A DNA stretch of 64,000 nucleotides from Mycobacterium paraffinicum (GCF_001907675.1 NZ_MPNT01000008.1:124001-188000); one strand, 5' to 3'. Shown: positions 26,560 to 37,706, numbered from the stretch's first letter. Translations and numbers: made by a program. Notes: a model not told the origin generated them from the sequence alone.

Positions 26560-27252
26560 GTGGAGGCCCCGGAAGACGTGCGCGCGCAACGGCTGCTCGA
26601 GGCCCAGGAGAAGGCGTCGCAGTTGTTCGATGAGGTCGAGCGGCGCGGCATCATCCGTCCCGGCGTTTCCGAGCGACGGCTGTCCGACGAAATCAATGAC
26701 CTGTCCGCGCAGCTGTTCGGCGTGACGCGGCACTGGCATCGGCGGATCGTGCGGGCGGGCGAGAACACGCTGCAACCCTTCAGCGAGCGCCCACCGGACC
26801 TGGTGGTCGCCGAGGGCGACATCGTGTTCCTCGATTTCGGGCCGATCTTCGCGGAGTGGGAGGCCGACTTCGGCCGCACCTTCGTGCTCGGCGACGACCC
26901 GGCGAAGGCGGCCTTGCGCGACGCGCTGCCCAGGGTGTGGCGCGCCGGCCGCGAGTACTTCGACAGGCGCCCGGACGTCACCGGGGCGGAACTGTTCGAC
27001 TTCGTCGTGGGCGTGGCGCACGCCGAAGGTTTCGACTTCGCCAGTTCGATCGCGGGTCACCTGGTCGGCGAGTTCCCGCACAAGAAGATCGCCGGCCCCG
27101 GCGTCGAGTGGTACATCGCGCCCGGATCGGACAAGCCGATGCGTCGCACGGACGCGACCGGCCGCCTGTGTCATTGGATCCTGGAGATCCATCTGGCCGA
27201 TCGGGTCCGCGGCTTCGGCGGTTTCTACGAGCAGCTGCTCGATCTGCCCTAG
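26560..27252 (+). CDS. M24-family metallopeptidase-fold protein
   Basis: A 230-residue pita-bread-fold protein like creatinase and methionine aminopeptidase. Metal-ligand positions are recognisable: VFLDFGPIF and ADFGRTFVLG (two Asp), GHLVGEFPHKK (His), and a C-terminal LEIHLADR in the Glu region. Being shorter than prolidases, it lacks the N-terminal domain. It may be a dipeptidase or an unrelated enzyme using the fold. GTG at 26560 is chosen because an upstream in-frame start (26527) would overlap the divergent cupin start. The stop abuts the convergent SDR gene. Confidence 0.75.
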   Translation: MEAPEDVRAQRLLEAQEKASQLFDEVERRGIIRPGVSERRLSDEINDLSAQLFGVTRHWHRRIVRAGENTLQPFSERPPDLVVAEGDIVFLDFGPIFAEWEADFGRTFVLGDDPAKAALRDALPRVWRAGREYFDRRPDVTGAELFDFVVGVAHAEGFDFASSIAGHLVGEFPHKKIAGPGVEWYIAPGSDKPMRRTDATGRLCHWILEIHLADRVRGFGGFYEQLLDLP

Positions 27253-28161
27253 TCAGACCAGCGGGTACGTGACGCCGGTGAGCTCCTCCGACACCGCCCA
27301 CAATCGCCGCTGCACGTCGACGTCGTGGGACCGGCCGTTGGACGTCACCAGCTTGGGGTAACCCCGCTGTTCGCCGAAACCGTCCGGGCCGTAGTACTGG
27401 CCGCCGAGCACGCCGGGGTCGGTGGCGGCGCGCAGCGTGGGCAGGGCGCCCATGTCCGCGGCCTGGAAGAGTGGCTCGACCACGGCCGTGAGCGCCCCCA
27501 CCAGTGCCGGGAGGTTGCGGGTCAGCTCGGTGCGCGAGCCGCCCGGGTGTGCGGCCACCGCGATCGTCGTCCCGCGGGGCGCGAGCCGTCGCTGCAGCTC
27601 GTAGGTGAACAGCAGGTTGGCCAGCTTGGCCTGTCCGTACGCGCCCACCCGGCTGTAGCGGCGTTCCCATTGCAGGTCGTCGAAACGGATCCGCCCGAAG
27701 CGATGGCCCTGGCTGCTGACCGTGACGACCCGCGAGCCGGCGACCGGCAGCAGCCGGTCCAGCAGCAGGCCGGTGAGGGCGAAATGGCCGAGGTGGTTGG
27801 TCCCGAACTGCAGCTCGAAGCCGTCCTTGGTGGTCGCCTTCGGGGTGAACATCACTCCCGCGTTGTTGATCAGCAGGTCGATGCGGTCGTAGTCGGCCTT
27901 GAGCTGCCCGGCCGCGGCGCGGACGGAATCCAGCGACGTCAGGTCGAGCTCCTGCAGCGCCACGTCGGCGCCGGGGATCTTGGCGGCGATCCGCGCGGCG
28001 GCGTCCTTGCCCTTGTCGAGGTTGCGCACCGCGAGCACGACGCGCGCCCCGTGGTCGGCCAGCGCGGCGGCGGTCTCGTAGCCGAGGCCGGTGTTGGCCC
28101 CGGTGATGACGGCGACCCGGCCGGCCTGGTCGGGAATGTCTCGTGCGGTCCATTTGGCCAT
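27253..28161 (-). CDS. short-chain dehydrogenase/reductase (Rv0439c-like)
   Basis: A 302-residue SDR with the cofactor motif TGANTGLG, NNAGV, catalytic Ser in VTVSSQGH and the YxxxK motif YGQAKLAN. It resembles the retinol-dehydrogenase-like SDR group, as does the SDR at 12319-13251. Position next to groEL2 matches Rv0439c. It is divergent from a TetR gene 84 bp away, and an inverted repeat lies in the gap, so it is the probable target of that regulator. Confidence 0.9.
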   Translation of the reverse strand: MAKWTARDIPDQAGRVAVITGANTGLGYETAAALADHGARVVLAVRNLDKGKDAAARIAAKIPGADVALQELDLTSLDSVRAAAGQLKADYDRIDLLINNAGVMFTPKATTKDGFELQFGTNHLGHFALTGLLLDRLLPVAGSRVVTVSSQGHRFGRIRFDDLQWERRYSRVGAYGQAKLANLLFTYELQRRLAPRGTTIAVAAHPGGSRTELTRNLPALVGALTAVVEPLFQAADMGALPTLRAATDPGVLGGQYYGPDGFGEQRGYPKLVTSNGRSHDVDVQRRLWAVSEELTGVTYPLV

Positions 28162-28186
28162 GACGGGCTCCTTGAACTAGTAGAGT

Positions 28187-28236
28187 AAACGGGGCGAGTG
28201 CTCCGGTTCCGACTATACGGAACGTACGCCCCGTTT
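28187..28236. promoter_or_regulatory. inverted repeats between the SDR and TetR genes
   Basis: A perfect 10-bp outer inverted repeat, AAACGGGGCG at 28187-28196 and CGCCCCGTTT at 28227-28236, encloses a second pair, GTTCCG at 28206-28211 and CGGAAC at 28218-28223. It lies between two divergent starts, where a TetR regulator normally binds to control itself and its neighbour. Confidence 0.65.
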
Positions 28237-28245
28237 TGTCAACCG

Positions 28246-28827
28246 ATGGGTGGTGAACAGTTGGCCCAACCCGCACGGCCGCTGCGCGCCGACGCGGCGC
28301 GCAACCGCGCACGCGTCCTGGACGTCGCCTACGAGACCTTCGCGGCCGAAGGCCTGTCGGTGCCCATCGACGAAGTCGCCCGGCGGGCCGGGGTTGGCGC
28401 CGGCACCGTCTACCGGCACTTCCCGACGAAGGAAGCGCTCTTCACGGCCGTGATCGAGGACCGGATGCGCCGCCTCATCGATGACGGGCACGCCCTGTTG
28501 GAATCGGAAGGCCCGGGGGAGGCGCTGTTCGCCTTCCTGCGCTCGATGGTGCTGCAGTGGGGCGCGGCGGACCGCGGTCTGGTCGACGCGTTGGCCGGGT
28601 ACGGGATCGACATCGCCTGCGCGGCACCCGACGCCGAGGACGCGTTCAAGGCGATGCTGGGCGAGCTGCTGCGTGCCGCGCAGGAAGCGGGCACGGCGCG
28701 GCGCGACATCGAGATGCAAGATCTCAAGGCCATCCTGGTCGGCTGCCAGGCGGTGCAGGCCTACGACTCGGCGCTGGCCGAGCGGGCTACCGACGTCGTC
28801 GTCGACGGCTTACGCGCGCAGCGATAA
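28246..28827 (+). CDS. TetR-family transcriptional regulator
   Basis: A 193-residue regulator. Its helix-turn-helix is clear: ARNRARVLDVAYETFAAEGLSVPIDEVARRAGVGAGTVYRHFPTKEALFTAV. The C-terminal domain is of the kind often annotated SbtR-like (CAAPDAEDAFKAMLGELLRAAQEAGTARRDI). ATG at 28246 is used; the frame upstream to 28198 runs through the inverted repeats. Divergent orientation from the SDR suggests it represses that gene and itself. Confidence 0.85.
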   Translation: MGGEQLAQPARPLRADAARNRARVLDVAYETFAAEGLSVPIDEVARRAGVGAGTVYRHFPTKEALFTAVIEDRMRRLIDDGHALLESEGPGEALFAFLRSMVLQWGAADRGLVDALAGYGIDIACAAPDAEDAFKAMLGELLRAAQEAGTARRDIEMQDLKAILVGCQAVQAYDSALAERATDVVVDGLRAQR

Positions 28828-28840
28828 GGCCTGACCTGTT

Positions 28841-28867
28841 CTTGCACTCGGCATAGGCGAGTGCTAA
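28841..28867. promoter_or_regulatory. CIRCE element 1 upstream of groEL2
   Basis: CTTGCACTC-N9-GAGTGCTAA, one mismatch pair from the CIRCE consensus (TTAGCACTC-N9-GAGTGCTAA). CIRCE is the HrcA repressor operator of actinobacterial chaperonin genes. Confidence 0.92.
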
Positions 28868-28875
28868 GAATGACG

Positions 28876-28902
28876 TTGGCACTCGCGACAGGTGAGTGCT
28901 AG
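28876..28902. promoter_or_regulatory. CIRCE element 2 upstream of groEL2
   Basis: TTGGCACTC-N9-GAGTGCTAG, a second CIRCE copy 8 bp after the first. Two HrcA sites about 130 bp upstream of groEL2 imply a long leader between operator and start codon. Confidence 0.92.
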
Positions 28903-30657
<1,755 letters not shown>

Positions 30658-30667
30658 AAAGTCAACG

Positions 30668-30701
30668 AAAAGCCCGGCCTGCGTTGCAGGCCGGGCTTTT
30701 T
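30668..30701 (+). terminator. intrinsic terminator of groEL2
   Basis: A perfect 15-bp stem (AAAAGCCCGGCCTGC with GCAGGCCGGGCTTTT), 3-nt loop GTT and a final T run, starting 10 bp after the stop codon. Confidence 0.95.
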
Positions 30702-30812
30702 CGTGCGCGCCGTGTCGAGTGTGGGGGATATGCGCGTCAACACCCGCGAATTCGTCCACAGCACCCACGCTCGGCGCATACGCAGATGGGCTGTCGCGGC
30801 AAATATGCCGGA

Positions 30813-31670
30813 ATGGAGCCATTCCGGGGCAGCGACGCGCTAAGGAACGGCGCGGTTACCCGCAGTCAATTGCGCACCCGATATCGCGCGGTCTTCCGCG
30901 ACGTGTACATCGCCAGGGGCGCGGAACTGACAGCAGTCGCCAAGGCGCGCGCAGCTTGGCTGGCGACGGGTTCGCCTCTGGCCGGACTGTCTGCCGCAGC
31001 GGTCCTCGGCACGAAATGGGTCGATGCGTCGGCGCCCGCGGAGATCGTGCGGCTGGACCGGCACAGTCAGCGGGGCATGGTTGTCCGCAGCTATCAGCTC
31101 GCCGCTGACGAGGTGCGCGTCATCGCCGGAATGCGCGTGACCACCGCGGCCCGAACAGCTTTCGACATCGGGCGGGGTTCGCCCACTATCAGGGCCGTCC
31201 CCATCCTGGACGCGTTGCTCAACGCGACCGGTATCAAGCCCGCCGAGGTAATCGCTTTGGTTGACCGCCACCGCGGAGCCCGTGGCAGTCTCCGGTTGCG
31301 AGCCGCGCTGGATCTGGTCGACGGCGGGGCGGAATCACCTCAGGAGACCCGGGTGCGGCTGCTTCTGGTGCGTGCTGGCCTGCCAAAGCCGGAGACGCAG
31401 ATCGAGTTTCCCGACCTACGCATCCGGGTCGACATGGGGTGGCGTGAATGGAAGGTCGCGGTGGAGTACGACGGTATCCAGCACTGGGAGGACCGCTATC
31501 AACGGTCGTGGGATATCGAGCGAGTCGCCTTGCTGGAGGCGGCCGGCTGGGCGGTGGTCAGGGTGAGCGCCGAGATGTTGTCCAGGCCTGAGGCGTTCGT
31601 AGAGCGAGTAAAGGACAAGCTTCGCGAGCGTGGGGCCTATGGCCGGATTCGAGGCGGTTCGCGTGCATAG
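30813..31670 (+). CDS. DUF559-domain protein with AbiEi-like N-terminal part
   Basis: A 285-residue protein of a type repeated in mycobacterial genomes. The N-terminal part (VTRSQLRTRYRAVFRDVYIARGAELT ... RARAAWLATGSPLAGLSAAAVLG) resembles the AbiEi-type winged-helix region, and the C-terminal part has the DUF559 restriction-endonuclease-like core: RIRVDMGWREWKVAVEYDGIQHW, with Asp and Glu-x-Asp in nuclease-like positions, then WAVVRVSAEML. A DNA-targeting role is plausible but unproven. ATG at 30813 was chosen; longer starts run into the groEL2 terminator. H37Rv has no such gene between groEL2 and Rv0441c. Confidence 0.7.
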   Translation: MEPFRGSDALRNGAVTRSQLRTRYRAVFRDVYIARGAELTAVAKARAAWLATGSPLAGLSAAAVLGTKWVDASAPAEIVRLDRHSQRGMVVRSYQLAADEVRVIAGMRVTTAARTAFDIGRGSPTIRAVPILDALLNATGIKPAEVIALVDRHRGARGSLRLRAALDLVDGGAESPQETRVRLLLVRAGLPKPETQIEFPDLRIRVDMGWREWKVAVEYDGIQHWEDRYQRSWDIERVALLEAAGWAVVRVSAEMLSRPEAFVERVKDKLRERGAYGRIRGGSRA

Positions 31671-31723
31671 CGCCCACACTCGGCGGCCCAGGGGTGAACG
31701 TCCGGCCCGGGGGCGACGCCGGC

Positions 31724-32116
31724 TCAGCGGGAGAACACCACGCAGTCGTGCAGGCAGCCCTTCGCCGCGCCCGGAGAGCCGGGGTCGGCCTCGCGGTGCA
31801 GCAGCGCGCGGGTCGGCGCGACTTCCAGGCGAACGGCGTCCCCGGCGTCGCTGATCGAGGCCGTGCCGTCGACGATCAGCGAATAGCCGCCGGGCTCGGT
31901 CGGGGGCCACAGCAGGGTGACGTCGCGCCGCTGCGCCAGATTCTGCCGGGTGCGGCCGCCGATGAGGCCGATGTCCAGGGTCGCGTCACGCAGCCGCGGC
32001 TCGACCGTCACGGTGTGCACGCGGTAGTCGTCGTCGACGGTGACCAGGTAGGCGAACGGGTAGTCGGGAAGGGCGGCGGCCAGGCGCTCGACGTCTACCT
32101 GCTTCTTGGTGCGCAT
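31724..32116 (-). CDS. pyridoxamine 5'-phosphate oxidase-like split-barrel protein (Rv0441c)
   Basis: A 130-residue FMN/F420-type split beta-barrel protein. The pattern is typical: [29 protein letters not shown] ... [18 protein letters not shown] ... [11 protein letters not shown]. The ligand and reaction are unknown. It follows the PPE gene by 30 bp on the same strand, so they may share a transcript. Position matches H37Rv Rv0441c. Confidence 0.8.
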   Translation of the reverse strand: MRTKKQVDVERLAAALPDYPFAYLVTVDDDYRVHTVTVEPRLRDATLDIGLIGGRTRQNLAQRRDVTLLWPPTEPGGYSLIVDGTASISDAGDAVRLEVAPTRALLHREADPGSPGAAKGCLHDCVVFSR

Positions 32117-32146
32117 GACCCTCCAGGATAGGCGCGGGCCGGGCCG

Positions 32147-32752
32147 CTACAGCGTGCGCGGAACCCGCGCCGCCGGCAGGCCGAACGTCAGCTGACCGCT
32201 GCTGCTGAAGTGGAAACCGAGGTTCTGCAGCACCTGCTGCCAGGGCGCCAGTTTCTCGACGGCCGCCGACGCGTCGGCATGGTAGCCGTACATCGCCTCC
32301 ACGTCCGACGCCCACATCTGGTCGTAGGCCGCCTCGATGTCGGCGATCGCGGGGGTGTTCTGGCCGAGCCAGTTGGTGGCCGACAACGCGTGCGCCAGGG
32401 CGCGATTGGCCGCGACCACCGCGGGCTGCACGGTCGCCGCCAGCGCCCCCTCGAACGCGGCCGCCACGGCCGAGGCCTGGCTGGACACCGCCTGGGCCTG
32501 GGCCGCCGCCGCGCTCAGCCAGCTGACGTAATGCGTGGCGAGGGCCATCATCGCCGCCGAGGACGGACCCTGCCAGGAGCCGCTGGCAAGATTTGACGTA
32601 ACCGAAGAAAACGACGATGCTGACGATGCCAAGTCCTCGGCCAGTCCGTCCCAGGCTTCCGCGGCAGCAAGCAGCGGCCCGGCTCCGGGACCCGAGAAGA
32701 TTCGTGCCGAGTTGACTTCTGGCGGCAACCACGCAAAATGCGGGCTCGTCAC
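32147..32752 (-). CDS. PPE-family protein, PPE domain only (PPE10-like)
   Basis: A 201-residue PPE protein. It has the family start [18 protein letters not shown], the WxG-type turn SGSWQGPSS, and the closing part of the PPE helical domain ([26 protein letters not shown]). It stops about 20 residues later, so the long repeat-rich (MPTR) C-terminus of M. tuberculosis PPE10 is absent. No PE gene is adjacent, so its secretion partner must lie elsewhere. GTG at 32752; the upstream neighbour is the amidohydrolase gene, 38 bp away. Probably exported through an ESX type VII system. Confidence 0.9.
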   Translation of the reverse strand: MTSPHFAWLPPEVNSARIFSGPGAGPLLAAAEAWDGLAEDLASSASSFSSVTSNLASGSWQGPSSAAMMALATHYVSWLSAAAAQAQAVSSQASAVAAAFEGALAATVQPAVVAANRALAHALSATNWLGQNTPAIADIEAAYDQMWASDVEAMYGYHADASAAVEKLAPWQQVLQNLGFHFSSSGQLTFGLPAARVPRTL

Positions 32753-32790
32753 CGGCTCAACTTACCCGGGATCTGGCTGTTTTGGTGGCG

Positions 32791-34533
32791 TTATTGCGCG
32801 GCTACCGGCCGCGGTTGCCGACCTCGCACCAACTTGCCTGGACGAGCGTCTGTGGGCACGCCATTCTCCGCGATCACCTCGCCGGCCACGATCGTCGCGA
32901 CGTAGCCGTCTGCGGTCTGGTCCAGGCGCCGGCCCCCGGCCGGCAGATCGTAGGTGATGACCGGCTTGTGCAGGCGCAACGCGGCGTGATCGATGACGTT
33001 GAGGTCGGCCTTGTAGCCGACGCCGATGCGACCCCGGTCGCCCAGCCCGGCGATGCGGGCCGGCACCGAGGTGAGTTCGCGGACGGCCTCCGGCACCGTG
33101 AACCGGCCCGACGCGCGGTCACGGGCCCAATGGGTCAGGAAGTACGTCGAGTAGCTGGCGTCGCAGATCATCCCGTAGTGCGCGCCACCGTCGCCGAGCC
33201 CGAGCACCACGTCGTCGCGGTGCAGCAGCTTGCCCACGGTGTCCAGCGAGTTGCCCTGCAGGTTGCTGGTCGCCACCAGCAGCATGGCGCGGCCCTCGTC
33301 GTCGAGCAGCCGGTCGTAGGCCTCCTCCATCGGGTTCACCCCGCGGGCCCGCGCCCGCGCCCCGATGGAGGTCGACGGGTCCGGCTCGTAGTCGGGGGTG
33401 TCGCTCAGCGGGTAGATCCAGTCCCACATCTGAGCGACGTACAGGATGGGGTGGCCCTGGCCCGGCTTGTCGGCCAGGATGCGGGCGCGGACCTCCGGCT
33501 TGCGCATCTCGGCGACCCGCTCGGCCAGTGGCAGGTGCGCGATCTCGCGGTAGCTCGGGTAGAGCACGAACGGGTTGGCGGACAGCTGCAGGCCGATGAT
33601 CAGCCCGATCGGGCGCGGTAGCAGCTGCGCGGTGATCCGGGGGTCGGCGTCGCCGGCCCTGGAATTCGCCTTCTCGATCATCGTGATGGCGTCCTCCCAC
33701 GTGGGATCGCCCGAGTTGGCGACCACCAGCGTGAAGGTCAGCGGCAGGCCGACGTCCTCGGCGACGTCGAACACCGTCTGCAGCACCGGCTCGTAGCCGC
33801 CGGCCGGGATGTCCGGCACGAACTGCAGCAACCCGCCGCCGCCGTCGACGACACCGCGGGCGATCTCCTCGATCTCCTCGCGGGCGGCGTCGTAACTCGG
33901 GATGGGCGAACCGCTTTCGGTCTTGTGGATGGTCAGCCGCGACGACGCAAAGCCGAGCGCGCCGACCTCGACCGCCTCCTTGGCCAGCGCCCGCATCTTG
34001 GCGAGGTCGTCGGCGGTGGCCGGCTCGCGGTCGGCGCCGCGCTGACCCATCACGTAGACCCGCAGCGGCGAGTGCGGCAGGTAGGCGGCGACGTCGATGT
34101 CCCGCTTGCCGGCGTCCAGCGCGTCCAGGTACTCGGGGAACGTCTCCCACGTCCAGGGCAGGCCGTCGGTCATGACGACCCCGGGGATGTCCTCGACGCC
34201 GGCCATCACGTCGACCAGGACGTCGTGGTCGGACTGGCGGCACGGCGCGAAGCCGACGCCACAGTTGCCCATGACCACCGTGGTCACGCCGTGCGCCGAC
34301 GACGGCGTCAGGCGTTCCGACCAGATGGACTGGCCGTCGTAATGGGTGTGCAGGTCGACGAAGCCCGGGGTGACCAGGAGGCCGGTGGCGTCGATCTCCC
34401 GCTCGGCGCGCTCGCCGTTGACCCGACCGACGGCCGTGATGACGCCGTCGCGCACCGCGACGTCGCCGACGTACGGCTCACCACCCAACCCGTCGACGAT
34501 GGTGCCGTTGCGGATGATCAGGTCGTAAGTCAT
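32791..34533 (-). CDS. amidohydrolase, N-acyl-D-amino-acid deacylase (D-aminoacylase) family
   Basis: A 580-residue metal-dependent hydrolase. The N-terminal beta sandwich starts DLIIRNGTIVDGLGGEPY; the metal motif GFVDLHTHYDGQ follows at residues about 57-68; HGVTTVVMGNCGVGFAPC and the later GLGDGGAHYGMICD with DLNVIDHAALRL are typical of D-aminoacylase and dihydropyrimidinase relatives. It would hydrolyse an amide, with the natural substrate unknown. It is divergent from the DinB-like gene (54 bp) and co-directional with the PPE gene. I do not recall it at this position in H37Rv. Confidence 0.88.
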   Translation of the reverse strand: MTYDLIIRNGTIVDGLGGEPYVGDVAVRDGVITAVGRVNGERAEREIDATGLLVTPGFVDLHTHYDGQSIWSERLTPSSAHGVTTVVMGNCGVGFAPCRQSDHDVLVDVMAGVEDIPGVVMTDGLPWTWETFPEYLDALDAGKRDIDVAAYLPHSPLRVYVMGQRGADREPATADDLAKMRALAKEAVEVGALGFASSRLTIHKTESGSPIPSYDAAREEIEEIARGVVDGGGGLLQFVPDIPAGGYEPVLQTVFDVAEDVGLPLTFTLVVANSGDPTWEDAITMIEKANSRAGDADPRITAQLLPRPIGLIIGLQLSANPFVLYPSYREIAHLPLAERVAEMRKPEVRARILADKPGQGHPILYVAQMWDWIYPLSDTPDYEPDPSTSIGARARARGVNPMEEAYDRLLDDEGRAMLLVATSNLQGNSLDTVGKLLHRDDVVLGLGDGGAHYGMICDASYSTYFLTHWARDRASGRFTVPEAVRELTSVPARIAGLGDRGRIGVGYKADLNVIDHAALRLHKPVITYDLPAGGRRLDQTADGYVATIVAGEVIAENGVPTDARPGKLVRGRQPRPVAAQ

Positions 34534-34587
34534 GCAAATAATCTACGACCGCGCCCGCCGGTCGTGCCAGGATCTAGTGTCGCTGGT

Positions 34588-35112
34588 ATGGCCAACACCT
34601 CCAGCCCCGATGCCGCCGTCCAGGAACTGCTCCGCGACGCGTTCACCCGGTTGATCGAACACGTCGACGACATCGCCGACGGCCTGACCGACGCGGTCGC
34701 CGAGTACCGGGTGACCCCGGGCGCCAACAGCATCGCCTGGTTGCTGTGGCACAGCGCCCGGGTGCAGGACCTCCAGCTGGCCGACGTGGCCGGGGTGGAG
34801 CAGGTCTGGTTGCGCGACGGCTGGGTGGACCGGTTCGGGCTGGACCTGCCGCGCAACGACACCGGCTACGGTCACGGGCCCGAACAGGTGGCCAAGGTCA
34901 AGGCGCCCGTGGATCTGCTGTCCGGCTACTACCACGCGGTGCACAAGCTCACGCTCGAATACATCGCCGGCGTGACCGCCGGCGAGCTGGAGCGGGTGGT
35001 CGACACCAACTGGGACCCGCCGGTCACGGCCGGCGCCCGGTTGGTGAGCATCATCGACGACTGCGCCCAACATCTCGGTCAGGCCGCCTACGTTCGCGGA
35101 ATCGCGCCCTAA
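34588..35112 (+). CDS. DinB/DUF664-like four-helix protein (Rv0443)
   Basis: A 174-residue protein of the DinB-like metalloenzyme fold, which includes mycothiol-dependent enzymes. The putative metal ligands are His in SIAWLLWHSARVQD and in YYHAVHKL and DCAQHLGQAAYVRG. A thiol-transferase role linked to mycothiol is possible. ATG at 34588 fits the family length. The position matches H37Rv Rv0443. The GTG-started membrane protein gene follows 12 bp later. Confidence 0.85.
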   Translation: MANTSSPDAAVQELLRDAFTRLIEHVDDIADGLTDAVAEYRVTPGANSIAWLLWHSARVQDLQLADVAGVEQVWLRDGWVDRFGLDLPRNDTGYGHGPEQVAKVKAPVDLLSGYYHAVHKLTLEYIAGVTAGELERVVDTNWDPPVTAGARLVSIIDDCAQHLGQAAYVRGIAP

Positions 35113-35124
35113 CGGTTTCCCGGC

Positions 35125-35994
35125 GTGCGAATCGTGGCCGCCGTCTTCAGGGCGGTGCTGTGGCTGGCGACCACCGTCGCGCTGGCCGTGGCCATTCCGG
35201 CGTCGTGGCTGCAGCTGAACGTGGTCAGCGAGGGCGGCTACGTCGCGCTGGCCCAGCGGGCCGCCGGTGACCCCGGCCTGCAGTCCGCCGCCGCGGACGA
35301 ACTGGCCAACCGCGCGATGGCGCTCATCGCCGAGCACAACGGCGGACGCCAGCCGGTCGAGGGCGCCGAGGTGCACCTGGCCGCCGTCGCGTTCACGGCC
35401 GGGCCCGCCTTTCCGGCGCTGTTCGCCCAGGCGAACCGGGCGGCCCATCGCTGGCTGTTCACCGCCGGCGGCGCCGGCGACTCGTGGTCTATCGACGTGG
35501 CGCCGATGCTCGAGGACGCCTCGATGCAGCGGACACTGAGCCGCCACAACGTGAAAGTGCCTGCGACGCTGACGGTTCCGTTGACGGAGTCGGCACCCTC
35601 GGCCCACGGTTGGCTGCGGCCGGGCCGGCTGAGCCCGCTCGCCGCGGGGGGTCCGTGGGTGAGCGCCGGCGCGGTTGCCCTCAGCGTCGTCTGCGCCGTG
35701 CTGCTGTTGGCCACGGCGCGCCGCCGCGGCAAGGCGCTCACCAGCCTCGGGGTCTCGGCGTTGCTGGTCGGCGCCGCCGGCTGGGCGGGCATCGAGATCG
35801 CCGGTCGCCACGTCGGCGACGCGCTCAACCGCACCACCGACGACGTCCGCCGCATCGCCGAGGTGATGGTCGCCCACGCCGAGGTGGGCCTGCACGAATG
35901 GCTCGACCTCACCCTGCTCGTGGGGGTCGCGCTGGTGGTCGGCGGTGTGCTCGTCGCGATGTTGGGCAGCCTGGCCAAGAAGCCGGCCGGCTAG
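35125..35994 (+). CDS. integral membrane protein of unknown function
   Basis: A 289-residue protein. The first hydrophobic helix (residues about 5-30, [25 protein letters not shown]) is followed by a roughly 140-residue hydrophilic, probably extracytoplasmic region, then three helices near residues 180-198 ([18 protein letters not shown]), 208-226 and 263-283. The closing [12 protein letters not shown] tail would face the cytoplasm. I recognise no family function. The stop codon is shared with the convergent dipZ-like gene through a CTAG palindrome. Confidence 0.8.
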   Translation: MRIVAAVFRAVLWLATTVALAVAIPASWLQLNVVSEGGYVALAQRAAGDPGLQSAAADELANRAMALIAEHNGGRQPVEGAEVHLAAVAFTAGPAFPALFAQANRAAHRWLFTAGGAGDSWSIDVAPMLEDASMQRTLSRHNVKVPATLTVPLTESAPSAHGWLRPGRLSPLAAGGPWVSAGAVALSVVCAVLLLATARRRGKALTSLGVSALLVGAAGWAGIEIAGRHVGDALNRTTDDVRRIAEVMVAHAEVGLHEWLDLTLLVGVALVVGGVLVAMLGSLAKKPAG

Positions 35995-37658
35995 CCGAAG
36001 GTGAACGAAAACACCTGCAGCCCAGGGCTTATCCGCATGTCGAGCCGGTCGCTGTGCGCCGCCTCATCGGCCACGATCGGGTGCAGTGTCGGTGGCCCGC
36101 CGATCGCCGTCGTCGTCGCCTTGCCGTCCCGGGACACCGTCAGGGTGCCCGTTCCGCCCACGACGACGTAGACGTCCTTGGCGGTGTAGTTCAGCCGGAT
36201 GCCGGCGTCGTCGCTGTCGGCGGTGGCGCCCTGGTCGTCCAGCTTCCACCGGCCGCGCAGCGCGAACGTGTCGCCGGCCAGCTGCGGCGGATAGCCGAAC
36301 GCGCCCGACTTGTAATCGCCTGGGCCGCCGTAGTTTCGGGCCCGGTCGATCCCCAGATACGTCTCGGGCGTGAGCCGGGTCTGCGGTGTGGTGTCCGCCG
36401 AATGCGTCGGGCCGGGCAGCCGGATATCCGGATGGGCGTCGACGAGCAGCTCGCGGATCAGCCTCTCGGTGCCGTCGTAGTCGCCTTCGCCGAACTTGGT
36501 ATGCCGGACCGTCCCGGTCGCGTCGATCAGGTATTCGGCTGGCCAGTACAGGTTTTGGTAGTTGTTCCACGTGGTGTAGCCGTTGTCCAGCGCGACGGGG
36601 TAGCTGATGTGCAGCGCGTCCGCGCCGCTGGCCACATTGGCCGGTACCCGCTCGAAGGCGTACTCGGGGGTGTGCACCCCGATGGCGACGAACCCGGCGT
36701 CGTGATACCGGTTGTACCAATCGATTACGTGCGGGATGGCGCGCTGGCAGTTGATGCACGAGTACGCCCAGAAGTCGATCAGTACCACCTTGCCGCGCAG
36801 CGACGCCAGGTCGACCGGGGCGCCGCCGGGGGTGTTCAGCCACTGCGTGATGCCGCTGACCGCGGGTGCCGGTCCGCAGGCCTCGAGCCGCTCCGCGCCG
36901 TCGGTGCAGTCGCTCAGCGCGCCGCCGCCAGGCGCGCCGAGCCGCTGGCGGATCTCGTTGGCGCCGACCGCTTTCTGCATCGCCGCCGTGTAGTCGGGGA
37001 CCGCGCGTTGCAGCGTCGCCGGCAGGTTGAACACCAGCGCGACGGCGAGGACGATCATGGTGATTCCGCCGGCGATCTGCACGATGCGCTGCCGCCGGCG
37101 GAAGGCGCCGACGCGCTCGGCGACACCCCGCCCGGCCAACGCGAAGGCCAGCAGCGGCAAAGCGGTGCCGATCGCGAACGCGGCGGTCAGGATCACAATG
37201 GGCAGGCCGATGGAGGCGGTGCCGCCCGCGACCACGATCGCGGCCAGCACCGGACCCGCGCATGGCACGTACAACGCGCCCAGCGTCAGGCCCAGCACGA
37301 AACCGCTTACCCCGGTTCCCGGTTGGCGTTGCGGCAGGCGCGCGAACGGCCGCTCGATCAGGTGCTGCAGCGGTGGGAAGATCAGGCCGAGGCCGATGAG
37401 CGTCAGCACCACCAACGCGGCCCAGCGGATCGCGTCCTGCGGCAGGTGCAGCGCCGACAGGATGGCCGAGCCGACCAGCGTCACCGCGCCGAAGCTGCAG
37501 ACCAGGCCCGCGATCACGAGGTAGGGCCGGGCGGCCCGGCGGCGCGCTGGGGTGCCGTCCACGCCGGAGAAGAACACCACCGGGAGCACCGGCAGGATGC
37601 ACGGCGAGATCCCGGTGATCAGTCCGCCGAGGAATCCGATGAGCGCGATGGTGTGCAT
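35991..37658 (-). CDS. dipZ: DipZ-like thiol:disulfide membrane protein
   Basis: A 555-residue CcdA-TlpA fusion that would pass reducing equivalents across the membrane. The N-terminal CcdA part has Cys20 in [15 protein letters not shown] and Cys133 in [10 protein letters not shown], within about six helices; the C-terminal thioredoxin-like part has the active site [11 protein letters not shown] (Cys301, Cys304), followed by a lectin-like beta domain. In M. tuberculosis dipZ (Rv2874) sits with mpt70/mpt83 and is under SigK; here it lies where H37Rv has sigK-rskA. Divergent from the TetR gene. Confidence 0.9.
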   Translation of the reverse strand: MHTIALIGFLGGLITGISPCILPVLPVVFFSGVDGTPARRRAARPYLVIAGLVCSFGAVTLVGSAILSALHLPQDAIRWAALVVLTLIGLGLIFPPLQHLIERPFARLPQRQPGTGVSGFVLGLTLGALYVPCAGPVLAAIVVAGGTASIGLPIVILTAAFAIGTALPLLAFALAGRGVAERVGAFRRRQRIVQIAGGITMIVLAVALVFNLPATLQRAVPDYTAAMQKAVGANEIRQRLGAPGGGALSDCTDGAERLEACGPAPAVSGITQWLNTPGGAPVDLASLRGKVVLIDFWAYSCINCQRAIPHVIDWYNRYHDAGFVAIGVHTPEYAFERVPANVASGADALHISYPVALDNGYTTWNNYQNLYWPAEYLIDATGTVRHTKFGEGDYDGTERLIRELLVDAHPDIRLPGPTHSADTTPQTRLTPETYLGIDRARNYGGPGDYKSGAFGYPPQLAGDTFALRGRWKLDDQGATADSDDAGIRLNYTAKDVYVVVGGTGTLTVSRDGKATTTAIGGPPTLHPIVADEAAHSDRLDMRISPGLQVFSFTFG

Positions 37659-37706
37659 AGCTACTTACACCCCTACCCGCGCCGAATGGTTCACGTGACC
37701 CAGCGC

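Noticed and set aside
30684..30812. 43-codon N-terminal extension of the DUF559 protein
   Set aside because: It would begin inside the groEL2 terminator hairpin and has no ribosome site; ATG 30813 starts the recognisable domain.
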